Shown piece after piece: positions 34,483-41,890 of a stretch of 64,000 nt of DNA. Within the stretch, counting starts at the first letter, position 1; each line of letters opens with the position of its first letter. This stretch comes from Nocardia sp. NBC_00565. Its GTDB lineage: Bacteria > Actinomycetota > Actinomycetes > Mycobacteriales > Mycobacteriaceae. The DNA lies in assembly GCF_036345915.1 (NCBI RefSeq), contig NZ_CP107785.1, positions 8,556,001 to 8,620,000 of the forward strand, given 5' to 3'. The position numbers and the translations under genes are program-made. The notes under the pieces were generated by a model, which saw only the letters and a list, made by a program, of their open reading frames with translations, did no database searches and had not been told where the DNA came from.

Positions 34483-35634
34483 ATGTCTGACCATAATTCC
34501 GGGCCTCGGGCCTTAGCAGATCCCGTTGTGGACATCACCGACGTCTACGCCTTCCCCAGTCCGGAACAGCCCGGCTTTCTGGTCTTGGTGCTCAACGTGT
34601 TTCCGAACGCAGAACCAGCCGCGCTGTTTTCCGATGCGGTCGACTACCGATTCCGGCTGCGGCCGGTCACGATCCCGCGCGGAACCGCTCCCGCGTTTGC
34701 CGTCGGCGAGAAGGAGTACACCTTCAGCTTCCGTTTTGCGGGCCCGGTCGAGCACCAGGCCGGCTCGCCGCTCGCGCAGGAAGGCACCTGCACCGCCTCA
34801 ACCGGCCAGACCGCGTCCTTCCGGGTGAACGACGAACAGGGTGGAAAGGCTCACGGCCTGCGCGCCTTTGCCGGACGGCGGATGGATCCATTTTTCTTCG
34901 ACGGCGTCAGGGCGGCGCAAACCATAATGACCCGACAGCTGGCGTTTGTCAGCCCCGGCGACAGCAGGCAGTACCGCCAAAACGTCCTCAGCATCGTCGT
35001 CGAACTCGACATCGCCACGACTTTCGGGGCGGACGCCGGACCGCTGTTTGCCGTCGTCGGCGAAACGATGATTCCCGGGCCGATCACGGTCCGTCTCGAG
35101 CGCTTCGGCCGCCCCCTGATGAAGAGCGTCGTCCTCGGCGCAAAGGACTTCGATACCGTCAACCGGGATCTGGATATTCGCGATCTGTATAACCAGGAGG
35201 ACCCATATAACCTGGGGCCGACATACCTTGGTGCGTACCGGGCGCGGATGAACGCGAATCTCGGCTTCTGGGATGGCCTCGACCACAAGACCGACTGGCC
35301 GCCGGACGCGCACGGCACCCACCCTCTGACCGAGCTGCTGTTGGCCGATTTCATGGTGATCGATGTGTCGAAGCCGTATGCCGAGGATAGCTACTTCGAG
35401 ATCGAGCGGGCGTTGTTGAACGGCGCCAGCCATCAGACCTGTGGTGGCCGAAGCCTCAATGACGATGTCGCAGACACCATTGTGACGACGCTGGTCAATG
35501 CAGGCAACGGCGCCCGGATCAGCGACGGTGTCGACCAACAGGCAGTTCGGGCCTCTCGCACCTTCCCATATCTCGTTCCCCCGGAACTGAACCCTCCGGC
35601 CAAGATCGAGCTTTCCCTTGACAAGTCCGGGTGA
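34483..35634 (+). CDS. DUF4331 family protein
   Basis: 383 residues. The start SDHNSGPRALADPVVDITDV followed by YAFPSPEQPGFLVLVLNVFP is the DUF4331 hallmark. Later segments FDTVNRDLDIRDLYNQEDPY and HPLTELLLADFMVIDVSKPY are also typical. The family is found with peroxidases, TPR proteins and oxidative or metal functions; no activity is established. No signal peptide here, although many relatives are secreted. It starts 127 bp after the DyP gene and overlaps the TPR gene region. Confidence 0.82.
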   Translation: MSDHNSGPRALADPVVDITDVYAFPSPEQPGFLVLVLNVFPNAEPAALFSDAVDYRFRLRPVTIPRGTAPAFAVGEKEYTFSFRFAGPVEHQAGSPLAQEGTCTASTGQTASFRVNDEQGGKAHGLRAFAGRRMDPFFFDGVRAAQTIMTRQLAFVSPGDSRQYRQNVLSIVVELDIATTFGADAGPLFAVVGETMIPGPITVRLERFGRPLMKSVVLGAKDFDTVNRDLDIRDLYNQEDPYNLGPTYLGAYRARMNANLGFWDGLDHKTDWPPDAHGTHPLTELLLADFMVIDVSKPYAEDSYFEIERALLNGASHQTCGGRSLNDDVADTIVTTLVNAGNGARISDGVDQQAVRASRTFPYLVPPELNPPAKIELSLDKSG

Positions 35635-35642
35635 GGACGGTG

Positions 35643-36716
35643 ATGACGGGACACAGCGACCCGGCAGCAACCGGCGGGGTGATCGATGGCGAGTTACCAA
35701 CGACGGCAGGTGTTCTCGCGCTAGCGAATCTGCAAGCGCAGATCGACGGCCAGCAGCGGATGGCCCTCGCGGGAGGGCTCGATGTTGGTGGTCGAGCCGA
35801 GCTCATTGAACTAGTGGCGCTGCGGGGGCACATCCTCGGTTGCATCGCAGACTACGAATGGGCGCAAGCGCGGGCCGAACAGCTCACGCACGATCGCCCG
35901 GCTGACGGCGCAGCCCTCATCGCGCGCGCCCGGGCGCGAGCGACATTCCATCGCTTCACCGATGCACTGGGTGACCTCGATGAAGCCCGGCGGCTCGGAG
36001 CAGATCCCCCCGTGGTGGATGCCGAACACGCCGCGATCCTGCAGGCGGTCGGACGCTACGACGAAGCCCTCACATTCATGCGGGAGGCTGTGAAACGCCG
36101 AGCCGATTTCGCCTCTGTCGCGGCGCTGGCTTCGCTCTGCGCTGAGAGCGGGGATGTGGCCACCGCCGAGCATCTATTCGACGAGAGTCGGGATCACTAC
36201 CGGGGGGTCTCGCCGATTCCGCTGGCGCAGCTCTACTTTCGGCGCGCCCAAATGTGGCTCGCGCAGGGGAATCTCCCACGCGGGCACAGTTGGCTCAGCG
36301 CCGCGCATCGCCGCCTTCCGGCCTACGCCCCCGCGCAAGGCCATCTGGCCGAAGTCGAGGCGGCGCTCGGCGAGACCGACTCCGCGATCGCCCGGCTGCA
36401 CCCGCTGACGATCTCCTCCGACGACCCCGACTACCCGGCACAACTCGCCCGCATACTGAGCGAGGTCGGCCGCGTAGAAGAGGCTCGTGAGTGGCGTGCC
36501 CGGGCGGCAGCCCGCTACGACGAACTGGTCACGCGACATCCCGAGGCCTTCGCCGACCACGCGGCGGAGTTCTGGCTCAACGCAGGTGCCGACCCCCATC
36601 GGGCACTACAGCTCGCGAGGAAGAACCTCGAGGTCCGCCAGACACGACGGGCCCATGAGCTCCTCGCTCACGCCACGCGTGCAGTTGACGGTGCTCGGGC
36701 CGCAGGCAGGAGATAG
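35643..36716 (+). CDS. Tetratricopeptide-repeat protein
   Basis: 357 residues of helical repeats of about 34 residues, for example DYEWAQARAEQLTHDRPADG, then RFTDALGDLDEARRLGADPP, then RYDEALTFMREAVKRRADFA. These have the TPR alternation of small residues and the Y/A-x-x-A pattern. No membrane segment or signal. ATG 35643 has GAGGA five bases upstream; in-frame GTGs at 35631 and 35640 are less likely. The gene follows DUF4331 within 10 bp and is probably coupled to it. It likely scaffolds protein contacts for the DyP/DUF4331 module (inference). Confidence 0.8.
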   Translation: MTGHSDPAATGGVIDGELPTTAGVLALANLQAQIDGQQRMALAGGLDVGGRAELIELVALRGHILGCIADYEWAQARAEQLTHDRPADGAALIARARARATFHRFTDALGDLDEARRLGADPPVVDAEHAAILQAVGRYDEALTFMREAVKRRADFASVAALASLCAESGDVATAEHLFDESRDHYRGVSPIPLAQLYFRRAQMWLAQGNLPRGHSWLSAAHRRLPAYAPAQGHLAEVEAALGETDSAIARLHPLTISSDDPDYPAQLARILSEVGRVEEAREWRARAAARYDELVTRHPEAFADHAAEFWLNAGADPHRALQLARKNLEVRQTRRAHELLAHATRAVDGARAAGRR

Positions 36717-37515
36717 GCCAAGCGGACGGCATCGTTATCGGTGCCGAACCGGCCAGTATGTTCGCCACACAGGCAACGGTGCGCCCTCATTGGGGCATCA
36801 TCTCTTCTGCAGACCGAATAGTTAGGGTTGTTGCCTCCCGGTTCCGGTGGGTGCATGGCCTCGTTCGCGTGCCGCATTCCACGCCAACCTATTTCACGCT
36901 CACCGCAGCGGCTATCGGGCACCTCGCCGGAATGACGCGACCCCCGGTCGAATACACCGGCGCTGACCGCAGTTGTCATCGTCGGTCGGATCGGCTCTCG
37001 TCCGCGCGCCTGCCCGAGTTGGAGTGATCTGATCGAGAATCTCGCGCGTGGCTGCGAGCAACGAGAGCGATCCCGTCGACTCGGTGATATCCGAGTCGGA
37101 CGTGCCGGTGAGCCGGGTCTCGATAGGCGACCGGGGCGGAGGTGGCGACCATGCATCAGCCGGATCGGACGGTAGTCCGGTCGGGATACCTGTCCAACGG
37201 GGTGTAGACATGGTGTGTGACGGGTTGACGGTGTCCTTCGAGGTTCGATACGTCGGTGGTGCGGAAGGAGATCGCATCGCTGCCGCGCAGGCGAAGGCGT
37301 TTGCCGGCGCTGTTGAAATGGCAGGCGGGTTGCTCCGAAGTCGGCCGGTCCTGAATTCCGGCGAGTTGCCGGCCCAGTTGCCCATGTTTTGTGTTTCCTG
37401 GGGGGCTCGCACCAGGGCAACCGTTTGACCTGCACATTTCGGTTTTGTTGGCTATCCGGAAGCGATGCACGGATCAGAAAAACCTGTTGACCTGCGGAAA
37501 CGCGTCGCAGGTTTG
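36717..37515. other. 799-bp stretch without a convincing gene
   Basis: One plus-strand frame (37048-37428) encodes GLTVSFEVRYVGGAEGDRI and could be a fragment of something, but no family is recognised and its end runs into the dispersed repeat at 37377. No promoter or hairpin signals were clear. Confidence 0.4.
37377..37398 (+). repeat. Second copy of the GTTGCCCATGTTTTGTG repeat
   Basis: 22 bp that differ at one position from the minus-strand sequence 27805-27784. Here the opposing full arm is missing, but a short GGGCAAC follows near 37415, so a 7-bp inverted repeat remains. Found 10 kb from the first copy in unrelated intergenic DNA. Confidence 0.65.
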
Positions 37516-37588
37516 TGCCCTCGGCAGGATTCGAACCTGCGACACCCGCTTTAGGAGAGCGGTGCTCTATCCCCTGAGCTACGAGGGC
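37516..37588 (-). tRNA. tRNA-Arg (anticodon CCT)
   Basis: On the minus strand the sequence starts GCCCTCG and ends CGAGGGC plus A. The D-arm contains GCTC-AGGGGATA-GAGC, the anticodon arm is CCGCT-CTCCTAA-AGCGG with CCT as anticodon, and the T-arm is GCAGG-TTCGAAT-CCTGC. All stems pair. CCA is not encoded. It reads AGG arginine codons, rare in such a G+C-rich genome. Such tRNA genes are frequent integration sites, but no duplicated 3' end was found inside this window. Confidence 0.97.
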
Positions 37589-37697
37589 TTACGTGGTGGG
37601 TGCTGGGGGCGCCTACCGGGACTTCGGGGAGTCTACCGGGTCGGGTGGGTGGGGGGCGCATCGATTTGGTTGGTGGGGCGTGATGGGGTCCGCGCGT

Positions 37698-38522
37698 TCA
37701 GAATCCGTCGAACCCGCCGCCATCGAAGCTACCGCCGTCGAACCCGCTGCCGGAGTCGTATCCACCCTGATCGGCACCCGAATCATAGCCACCCTGATTG
37801 CCGCCGGAGTCGGCTCCGCCCGTATCGCCGCCAGCGGCATCCAGCCCGTCCTGATAGCCGTCCCCGTAACCACTTTCGAATCCCTGCACGTCATATCCCA
37901 CCCCGGACATTCCGGAGAACAGTGACGAGAACAGCAGCGCCGACCCGAGTCCCCAAGCGCCGGCGATCAATGCGGGCCGCCACCACGGTTCGGAGTACCA
38001 GCCCGCGGGCACCGGCCGCCCCGCGACCCGGCCGCCCGGATAGTAATTCGGTGTCTGCGCGGACGGATTCGGTGCGGCGGCGACCTCGCGGCCGTCGTAT
38101 TCGACGACCCGCTTCTCGGTGACCCGCCCCGCGGTGTCCTGACCGTCCAGCGCCGGGATCACCGGACCGGGATCCATGCACATCGCTATGCGCGCCGCGC
38201 GGATGTAATACATACCCTCGGCCGCGGTCTGTTTCGCGAGCCGGGCTTGAGCGGGGGTGCGCGCCTGCTCGATCTGGGATCCGGCCGCGATGTGTCGCTC
38301 CGACGCGTCGGCGAGTGCCTGCTTCGCGGCGTCGTTGCTACCGCTGAGGTTGTACACCTGGCCGGCGAGGCGTTCGATCATCTGCCTGGCGTCGGCGGCC
38401 GCGTCGTCGAATTTGGACGCCGCGCGTCGTTTGGTCTGCTGGGTCAGGAACACGACGTAGGCCGCCGCGAGCAGAATGACAACGCCGATCAGTAGCCACA
38501 GCACCGCTCGCGCCCCTTTCAT
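37698..38522 (-). CDS. Membrane-anchored protein with Gly-rich C-terminal tail
   Basis: 274 residues. One N-terminal membrane span (AVLWLLIGVVILLAAAYVVF) is followed by a helical, coiled-coil-like region (RRAASKFDDAAADARQMIER), a Pro-rich linker, and a second hydrophobic segment near WRPALIAGAWGLGSALLFSS. The last ~65 residues consist almost only of Gly, Asp, Ser, Tyr, Gln and Phe in short repeats such as GGYDSG. This layout occurs in conserved actinobacterial envelope proteins of unknown role. No partner genes. Transcribed leftward toward the tRNA. Confidence 0.75.
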   Translation of the reverse strand: MKGARAVLWLLIGVVILLAAAYVVFLTQQTKRRAASKFDDAAADARQMIERLAGQVYNLSGSNDAAKQALADASERHIAAGSQIEQARTPAQARLAKQTAAEGMYYIRAARIAMCMDPGPVIPALDGQDTAGRVTEKRVVEYDGREVAAAPNPSAQTPNYYPGGRVAGRPVPAGWYSEPWWRPALIAGAWGLGSALLFSSLFSGMSGVGYDVQGFESGYGDGYQDGLDAAGGDTGGADSGGNQGGYDSGADQGGYDSGSGFDGGSFDGGGFDGF

Positions 38523-38600
38523 CCTCGGTCCAGGTCGCCCCCAGTTTACTGGTGACTTGCTGAGACTCGGCTGAGCTCGACGGCGGGGGATCGGCCTTTC

Positions 38601-39743
38601 CTACTGTCCGGCGAGTTGGCGGGCGATGACCAGCCGCTGGATCTGATTGGTGCCCTCGAAGATCTGCATGACCTTCGCCTCGCGCATATAGCGCTCGACC
38701 GGGAAATCCTGGGTGTAGCCGTAGCCGCCGAAAACCTGCACCGCATCGGTGGTGACCTTCATGGCGGCGTCGGTGGCGATCAGCTTGGCGACGCTGGCCT
38801 GACGGGAGTAGGGGAGTCCGGCATCGCGGCGGCGGGCGGCGTCGAGGTAGGTCGCACGCGCCGAATCCACCGCCGCGGCCATATCGGCGAGCAGGAAACC
38901 GAGGCCTTGGTGATCAATGATGTTGCGGCCGAAGGCTTCTCGTTCTTTGGCGTAGGCGACGGCGTCGTCGAGGGCGCGCTGGGCGAGGCCCGTCGCGACC
39001 GCGGCGATGCCGAGCCGACCCGAGTCCAAAGCGCTGAAAGCGATCGAAAGTCCTTGTCCCTCAACGCCTATCAGTCTTTCGGCGGGCAGTATGGCGTCGT
39101 CGTAGCTGGCGGTGGTGGTCGGGATGCCGCGCAGTCCCATCTTCTGCTCCGGCTTGCCGAAGCTCAGGCCCTCGGTGTCGCTGGGCACCAAGAAACAGGA
39201 GATGCCGCGCGAGCCCTCGCCGGTCCTGGCGAAGAGCGTGTAGAAATCGGCGCGACCGCCGTTGGTGATCCACGCCTTCGACCCGGTGATCCGATACCCG
39301 CCCTCGACCGCGGTGGCGCGGCAGCGCAGCGCGGCCGCGTCGGATCCGGCGTGCGATTCGGAGAGGCTGTAGGCCCCGATGGTCTCACCGGAGAGCATGG
39401 TCGCGAGCCAGCGCTGCTTCTGGTCATCGGTGCCGAAGGTGAACAGCGGATGGCAGGACAGGCTGTGCACGCTGACCGCGACGGCGACCGCGGCCCACCG
39501 GCTCGCCAACTCCTCGAGCACCTGCAGATATACCTCGTAGGGCTGATCGCCGCCGCCGAACTCCTCCGGATATGGCAGGCTCAGCAGCCCGGCCGCGCCC
39601 AGTGCCGGAAAGACGCCGTCGGGGAAGGTGCCGGTCTTCTCGCACTCGACCACGCGTGGCTCGAGCACCTTGTCGGCGATATCGCGAGTCAGCTCGATCA
39701 GGTCGCGAGCCTCGGGCGTCGGCAGCATCCGGTCAACAGGCAT
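38601..39743 (-). CDS. Acyl-CoA dehydrogenase (short/medium-chain type)
   Basis: 380 residues from ATG 39743 (AGGTGG upstream). Motifs: YSLSESHAGSDAAAL, GSKAWITNGG, REAFGRNIIDHQGLGFLLAD, and QIFEGTNQIQRLVIARQL with the catalytic Glu that abstracts the alpha proton. It makes trans-2-enoyl-CoA with FAD and electron-transfer flavoprotein. Unlike the ACADs in the left cluster it stands alone and has a different operator, an 18-bp palindrome at 39799-39816. A housekeeping beta-oxidation or branched-chain role is likely. Confidence 0.9.
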   Translation of the reverse strand: MPVDRMLPTPEARDLIELTRDIADKVLEPRVVECEKTGTFPDGVFPALGAAGLLSLPYPEEFGGGDQPYEVYLQVLEELASRWAAVAVAVSVHSLSCHPLFTFGTDDQKQRWLATMLSGETIGAYSLSESHAGSDAAALRCRATAVEGGYRITGSKAWITNGGRADFYTLFARTGEGSRGISCFLVPSDTEGLSFGKPEQKMGLRGIPTTTASYDDAILPAERLIGVEGQGLSIAFSALDSGRLGIAAVATGLAQRALDDAVAYAKEREAFGRNIIDHQGLGFLLADMAAAVDSARATYLDAARRRDAGLPYSRQASVAKLIATDAAMKVTTDAVQVFGGYGYTQDFPVERYMREAKVMQIFEGTNQIQRLVIARQLAGQ

Positions 39744-39798
39744 GCCACCTGTTCTACCCGGTCGGCGCCGTAGTTCGAAAGGTGACCACCGGTGCCGC

Positions 39799-39816
39799 TG
39801 TGTCCAATTGGACACA
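39799..39816. promoter_or_regulatory. 18-bp perfect palindrome upstream of the ACAD gene
   Basis: TGTGTCCAATTGGACACA, fully self-complementary. It is 55 bp upstream of the leftward ACAD start, a typical repressor position. The size and symmetry suggest a TetR-type regulator; none is encoded nearby. Confidence 0.7.
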
Positions 39817-39895
39817 ACCCGAATGCGGCACAGGCGAAATAGCGCGCGCAATCAGCGGTAATTGATCGCCGCTGTGTCAAACTTGGCCCCGCACA

Positions 39896-39959
39896 GCTGA
39901 CCATTTCGAGCGACCTTTAGGTCGCTGCTGACCATTTCGAGCGACCTGCGAGCAGTCGC
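39896..39959. repeat. Partition-site-like array upstream of parA
   Basis: Two identical 21-bp direct repeats (39896-39916 and 39927-39947, core GACCATTTCGAGCGACCT) are spaced 31 bp apart, three helical turns. Between them AGCGACCT-TT-AGGTCGCT (39909-39926) is a perfect 8-bp-arm palindrome, and a weaker AGTCGCT arm follows at 39954-39960. This is how ParB binding sites or parA operators of plasmid-like partition systems look. It ends 34 bp before the parA start. Confidence 0.7.
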
Positions 39960-39993
39960 TACGGCCGCACTCCTCACCCTCGGAGGACTGTCT

Positions 39994-40719
39994 ATGAATA
40001 ATTCTGTTGCGCCACTCGAACTACCCGAACCGCTGGTCGTCACGCTGGGGAATCTCAAAGGCGGCGTCGGCAAGACGACATCAGCGTTTTTCCTGGCCAC
40101 GTATTTCGCGCAGGTCCACGAATTGCGCGTACTCGTCATCGACGCCGACCCGCTCAGTCAGACCGGATATTCCTGGTATCGGCGGCTGGTCAGGGGCGGG
40201 ATCGAGGTGCCCTTCGAGTTGATCGCCTTCCCCTCGCGGCACGTCAACGACTGCATTACCGACAACGCCGGGAAATTCGATGTGATCATCGTCGATGCCG
40301 GGGGTGAGTCGGCCGAGATATTCAAGGCTGCCATTCCACAGAGCGATGAGCTGATTCTGTTGACCAGCGTGAGTCCCTCGGAAGTGAAGCGTGTGCCGAG
40401 TACGTATAAGGCCGCTGAGGAGGCTGCGGTGGATAGCGGCCGCGAGATACGCGTGCGCGTGCTGATGACCAAGGTGCCGGTAACGATGAAGAAAGGCGTG
40501 AACGTCTCGACCGAATATCGCACGCAGCGCGGGAATCTGGAGGATGCGGGCTACGACGTATTCGAGTCCTATTTGAGTGCTTGGAAATGGTATCGGGAGG
40601 CGGCCGACGGTGAGGTCGGCGACGGTGCCGAGAATCCGATCGCGGACCTGGGGGAGTATCTCCGGGTCGGCGACGAGCTGGTGAGCCCGTATCGGGTCGC
40701 GGTGGAGGTGCCCGCCTGA
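39994..40719 (+). CDS. ParA-family ATPase
   Basis: 241 residues. The deviant Walker A motif is GNLKGGVGKTTSAFF with the signature Lys; switch I/Walker B are VLVIDADPLSQTGYSW and VIIVDAGGES. The size fits a small (type Ib-like) ParA without an N-terminal DNA-binding domain. GGAGG precedes ATG 39994. It overlaps the next gene by one base and follows a repeat array, together forming a complete partition-type cassette. It is not the chromosomal ParA, which would lie near the replication origin with gidB and parB. Confidence 0.87.
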   Translation: MNNSVAPLELPEPLVVTLGNLKGGVGKTTSAFFLATYFAQVHELRVLVIDADPLSQTGYSWYRRLVRGGIEVPFELIAFPSRHVNDCITDNAGKFDVIIVDAGGESAEIFKAAIPQSDELILLTSVSPSEVKRVPSTYKAAEEAAVDSGREIRVRVLMTKVPVTMKKGVNVSTEYRTQRGNLEDAGYDVFESYLSAWKWYREAADGEVGDGAENPIADLGEYLRVGDELVSPYRVAVEVPA

Positions 40720-41621
40720 TGCCTCCGCAGCGTAGGAAGGGTTCCATCGGCAAGGGCGCGATCGGTGGCGCGAATCCGTTGGCGGATAGTGCCGAACACA
40801 CGCCGCCGGTTTCGCCGCTGCGTGACGCCGAGTGGCGCACGGGCACGCTGAATGCCGCGTCCGTGGATGTGATCGCACCGCTCGCGGATGCGGCCGCACC
40901 GGTCGTGAACACGGCCGCACCGGTCGTGAACTCGGCCGACGGTGCGGATGTGCTGATGATGCCGCTGCCCGCGCCGGGCGAGGCCGCGCTGGCAGGCCCG
41001 CTCGACGATCGTGAGCAGGCGCAGCTGACGGCCTGCGAATCGTCGATCGATGGTCTGCGCGTCGCCTTCTGGGCGGCTGGACGGGCGCTACAGATCGTGC
41101 GGGACGGTCGCCTGTACCGCGATCGGCACGCGACGTTCGACGAGTACGTCGAGCAGCGCTGGGATATGCAGCGGTCGTACGCGCACAAGCTGATTCGGGC
41201 CTGGCCGCTGGCCGCCAAACTGCACCCGGTCGCGCCCGCCATCAATGAGGGACAGGTCCGCGAGTTGCTGCCGGTCGCGGTCCAACATGGCGAGGATGCC
41301 GCGGTCACGGTGTATACGACGATCGCGGGCACCGATGATGTGAAGGTCACCGCGGGCATGCTCCGCGAGGCCGTCGCGTTGCTGCCCGAGCGATTCGACA
41401 AGGCCGAGGTGGTCGCGTTGCTGCAGGCGTGGCTGCGCGGGGAGTTACGCGACGAATCGAACGCGCGGGCCGTCGATCTGTTCGCCGCCGTGGAATCGCG
41501 GTTCGCGGCGTTGACGCGTCGAGTTGTCAAGGGCTCGAACAACGATCCGGCGGCGGCGCGCGAATTCGCTGCGAAACTGCGCACTCTCGCCGAGCAGATC
41601 GAGGAACAGATCACCGCGTGA
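40719..41621 (+). CDS. ParB-like DNA-binding partner of the ParA-family ATPase
   Basis: 300 residues. An N-terminal Ala/Pro/Val-rich linker includes a tandem APVVNTA repeat. The central region RDGRLYRDRHATFDEYVEQR and WDMQRSYAHKLIRAWPLA has a helix-turn-helix pattern seen in plasmid partition and replication proteins of actinobacteria. A helical C-terminus ends LRTLAEQIEEQITA. It is coupled to parA by TGATG and followed by a strong terminator. It probably binds the repeats at 39896-39959. The ParB nuclease-like motif GERRxRA is not seen, so it is not a canonical ParB. Confidence 0.65.
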   Translation: MPPQRRKGSIGKGAIGGANPLADSAEHTPPVSPLRDAEWRTGTLNAASVDVIAPLADAAAPVVNTAAPVVNSADGADVLMMPLPAPGEAALAGPLDDREQAQLTACESSIDGLRVAFWAAGRALQIVRDGRLYRDRHATFDEYVEQRWDMQRSYAHKLIRAWPLAAKLHPVAPAINEGQVRELLPVAVQHGEDAAVTVYTTIAGTDDVKVTAGMLREAVALLPERFDKAEVVALLQAWLRGELRDESNARAVDLFAAVESRFAALTRRVVKGSNNDPAAAREFAAKLRTLAEQIEEQITA

Positions 41622-41638
41622 GCAATTTATTTGCCGGA

Positions 41639-41677
41639 ATGCCCCGTCGCGAAAGTGGTTCCGCGACGGGGCATTTT
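41639..41677 (+). terminator. Rho-independent terminator after the parAB-like operon
   Basis: Perfect 13-bp stem ATGCCCCGTCGCG / CGCGACGGGGCAT with a 10-base loop, followed by TTTCGATT. It starts 17 bp after the stop codon. Confidence 0.88.
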
Positions 41678-41890
41678 CGATTAGTTATGGTTTTGTTACC
41701 CCGACTTCGCGTGTCGTGTTGCATAATTCGTCCGGAGTGCCGAAATATGGGCGCTCGGATCCGCTGGACTACATATCACCGTGATGGTTTTCGAATCTAT
41801 TCGAGGTCTTGGTGAAGTCCTACGCGCCAATGCAATACGGCGTCGCACGGCCAGCCAGGACCTTCGATACGAGCATCGGAGGACCGGATC

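Noticed and set aside
37516..37588. tRNA-Arg as the attachment site of an integrated island
   Set aside because: No repeat of the tRNA 3' end and no integrase gene were found in the window.
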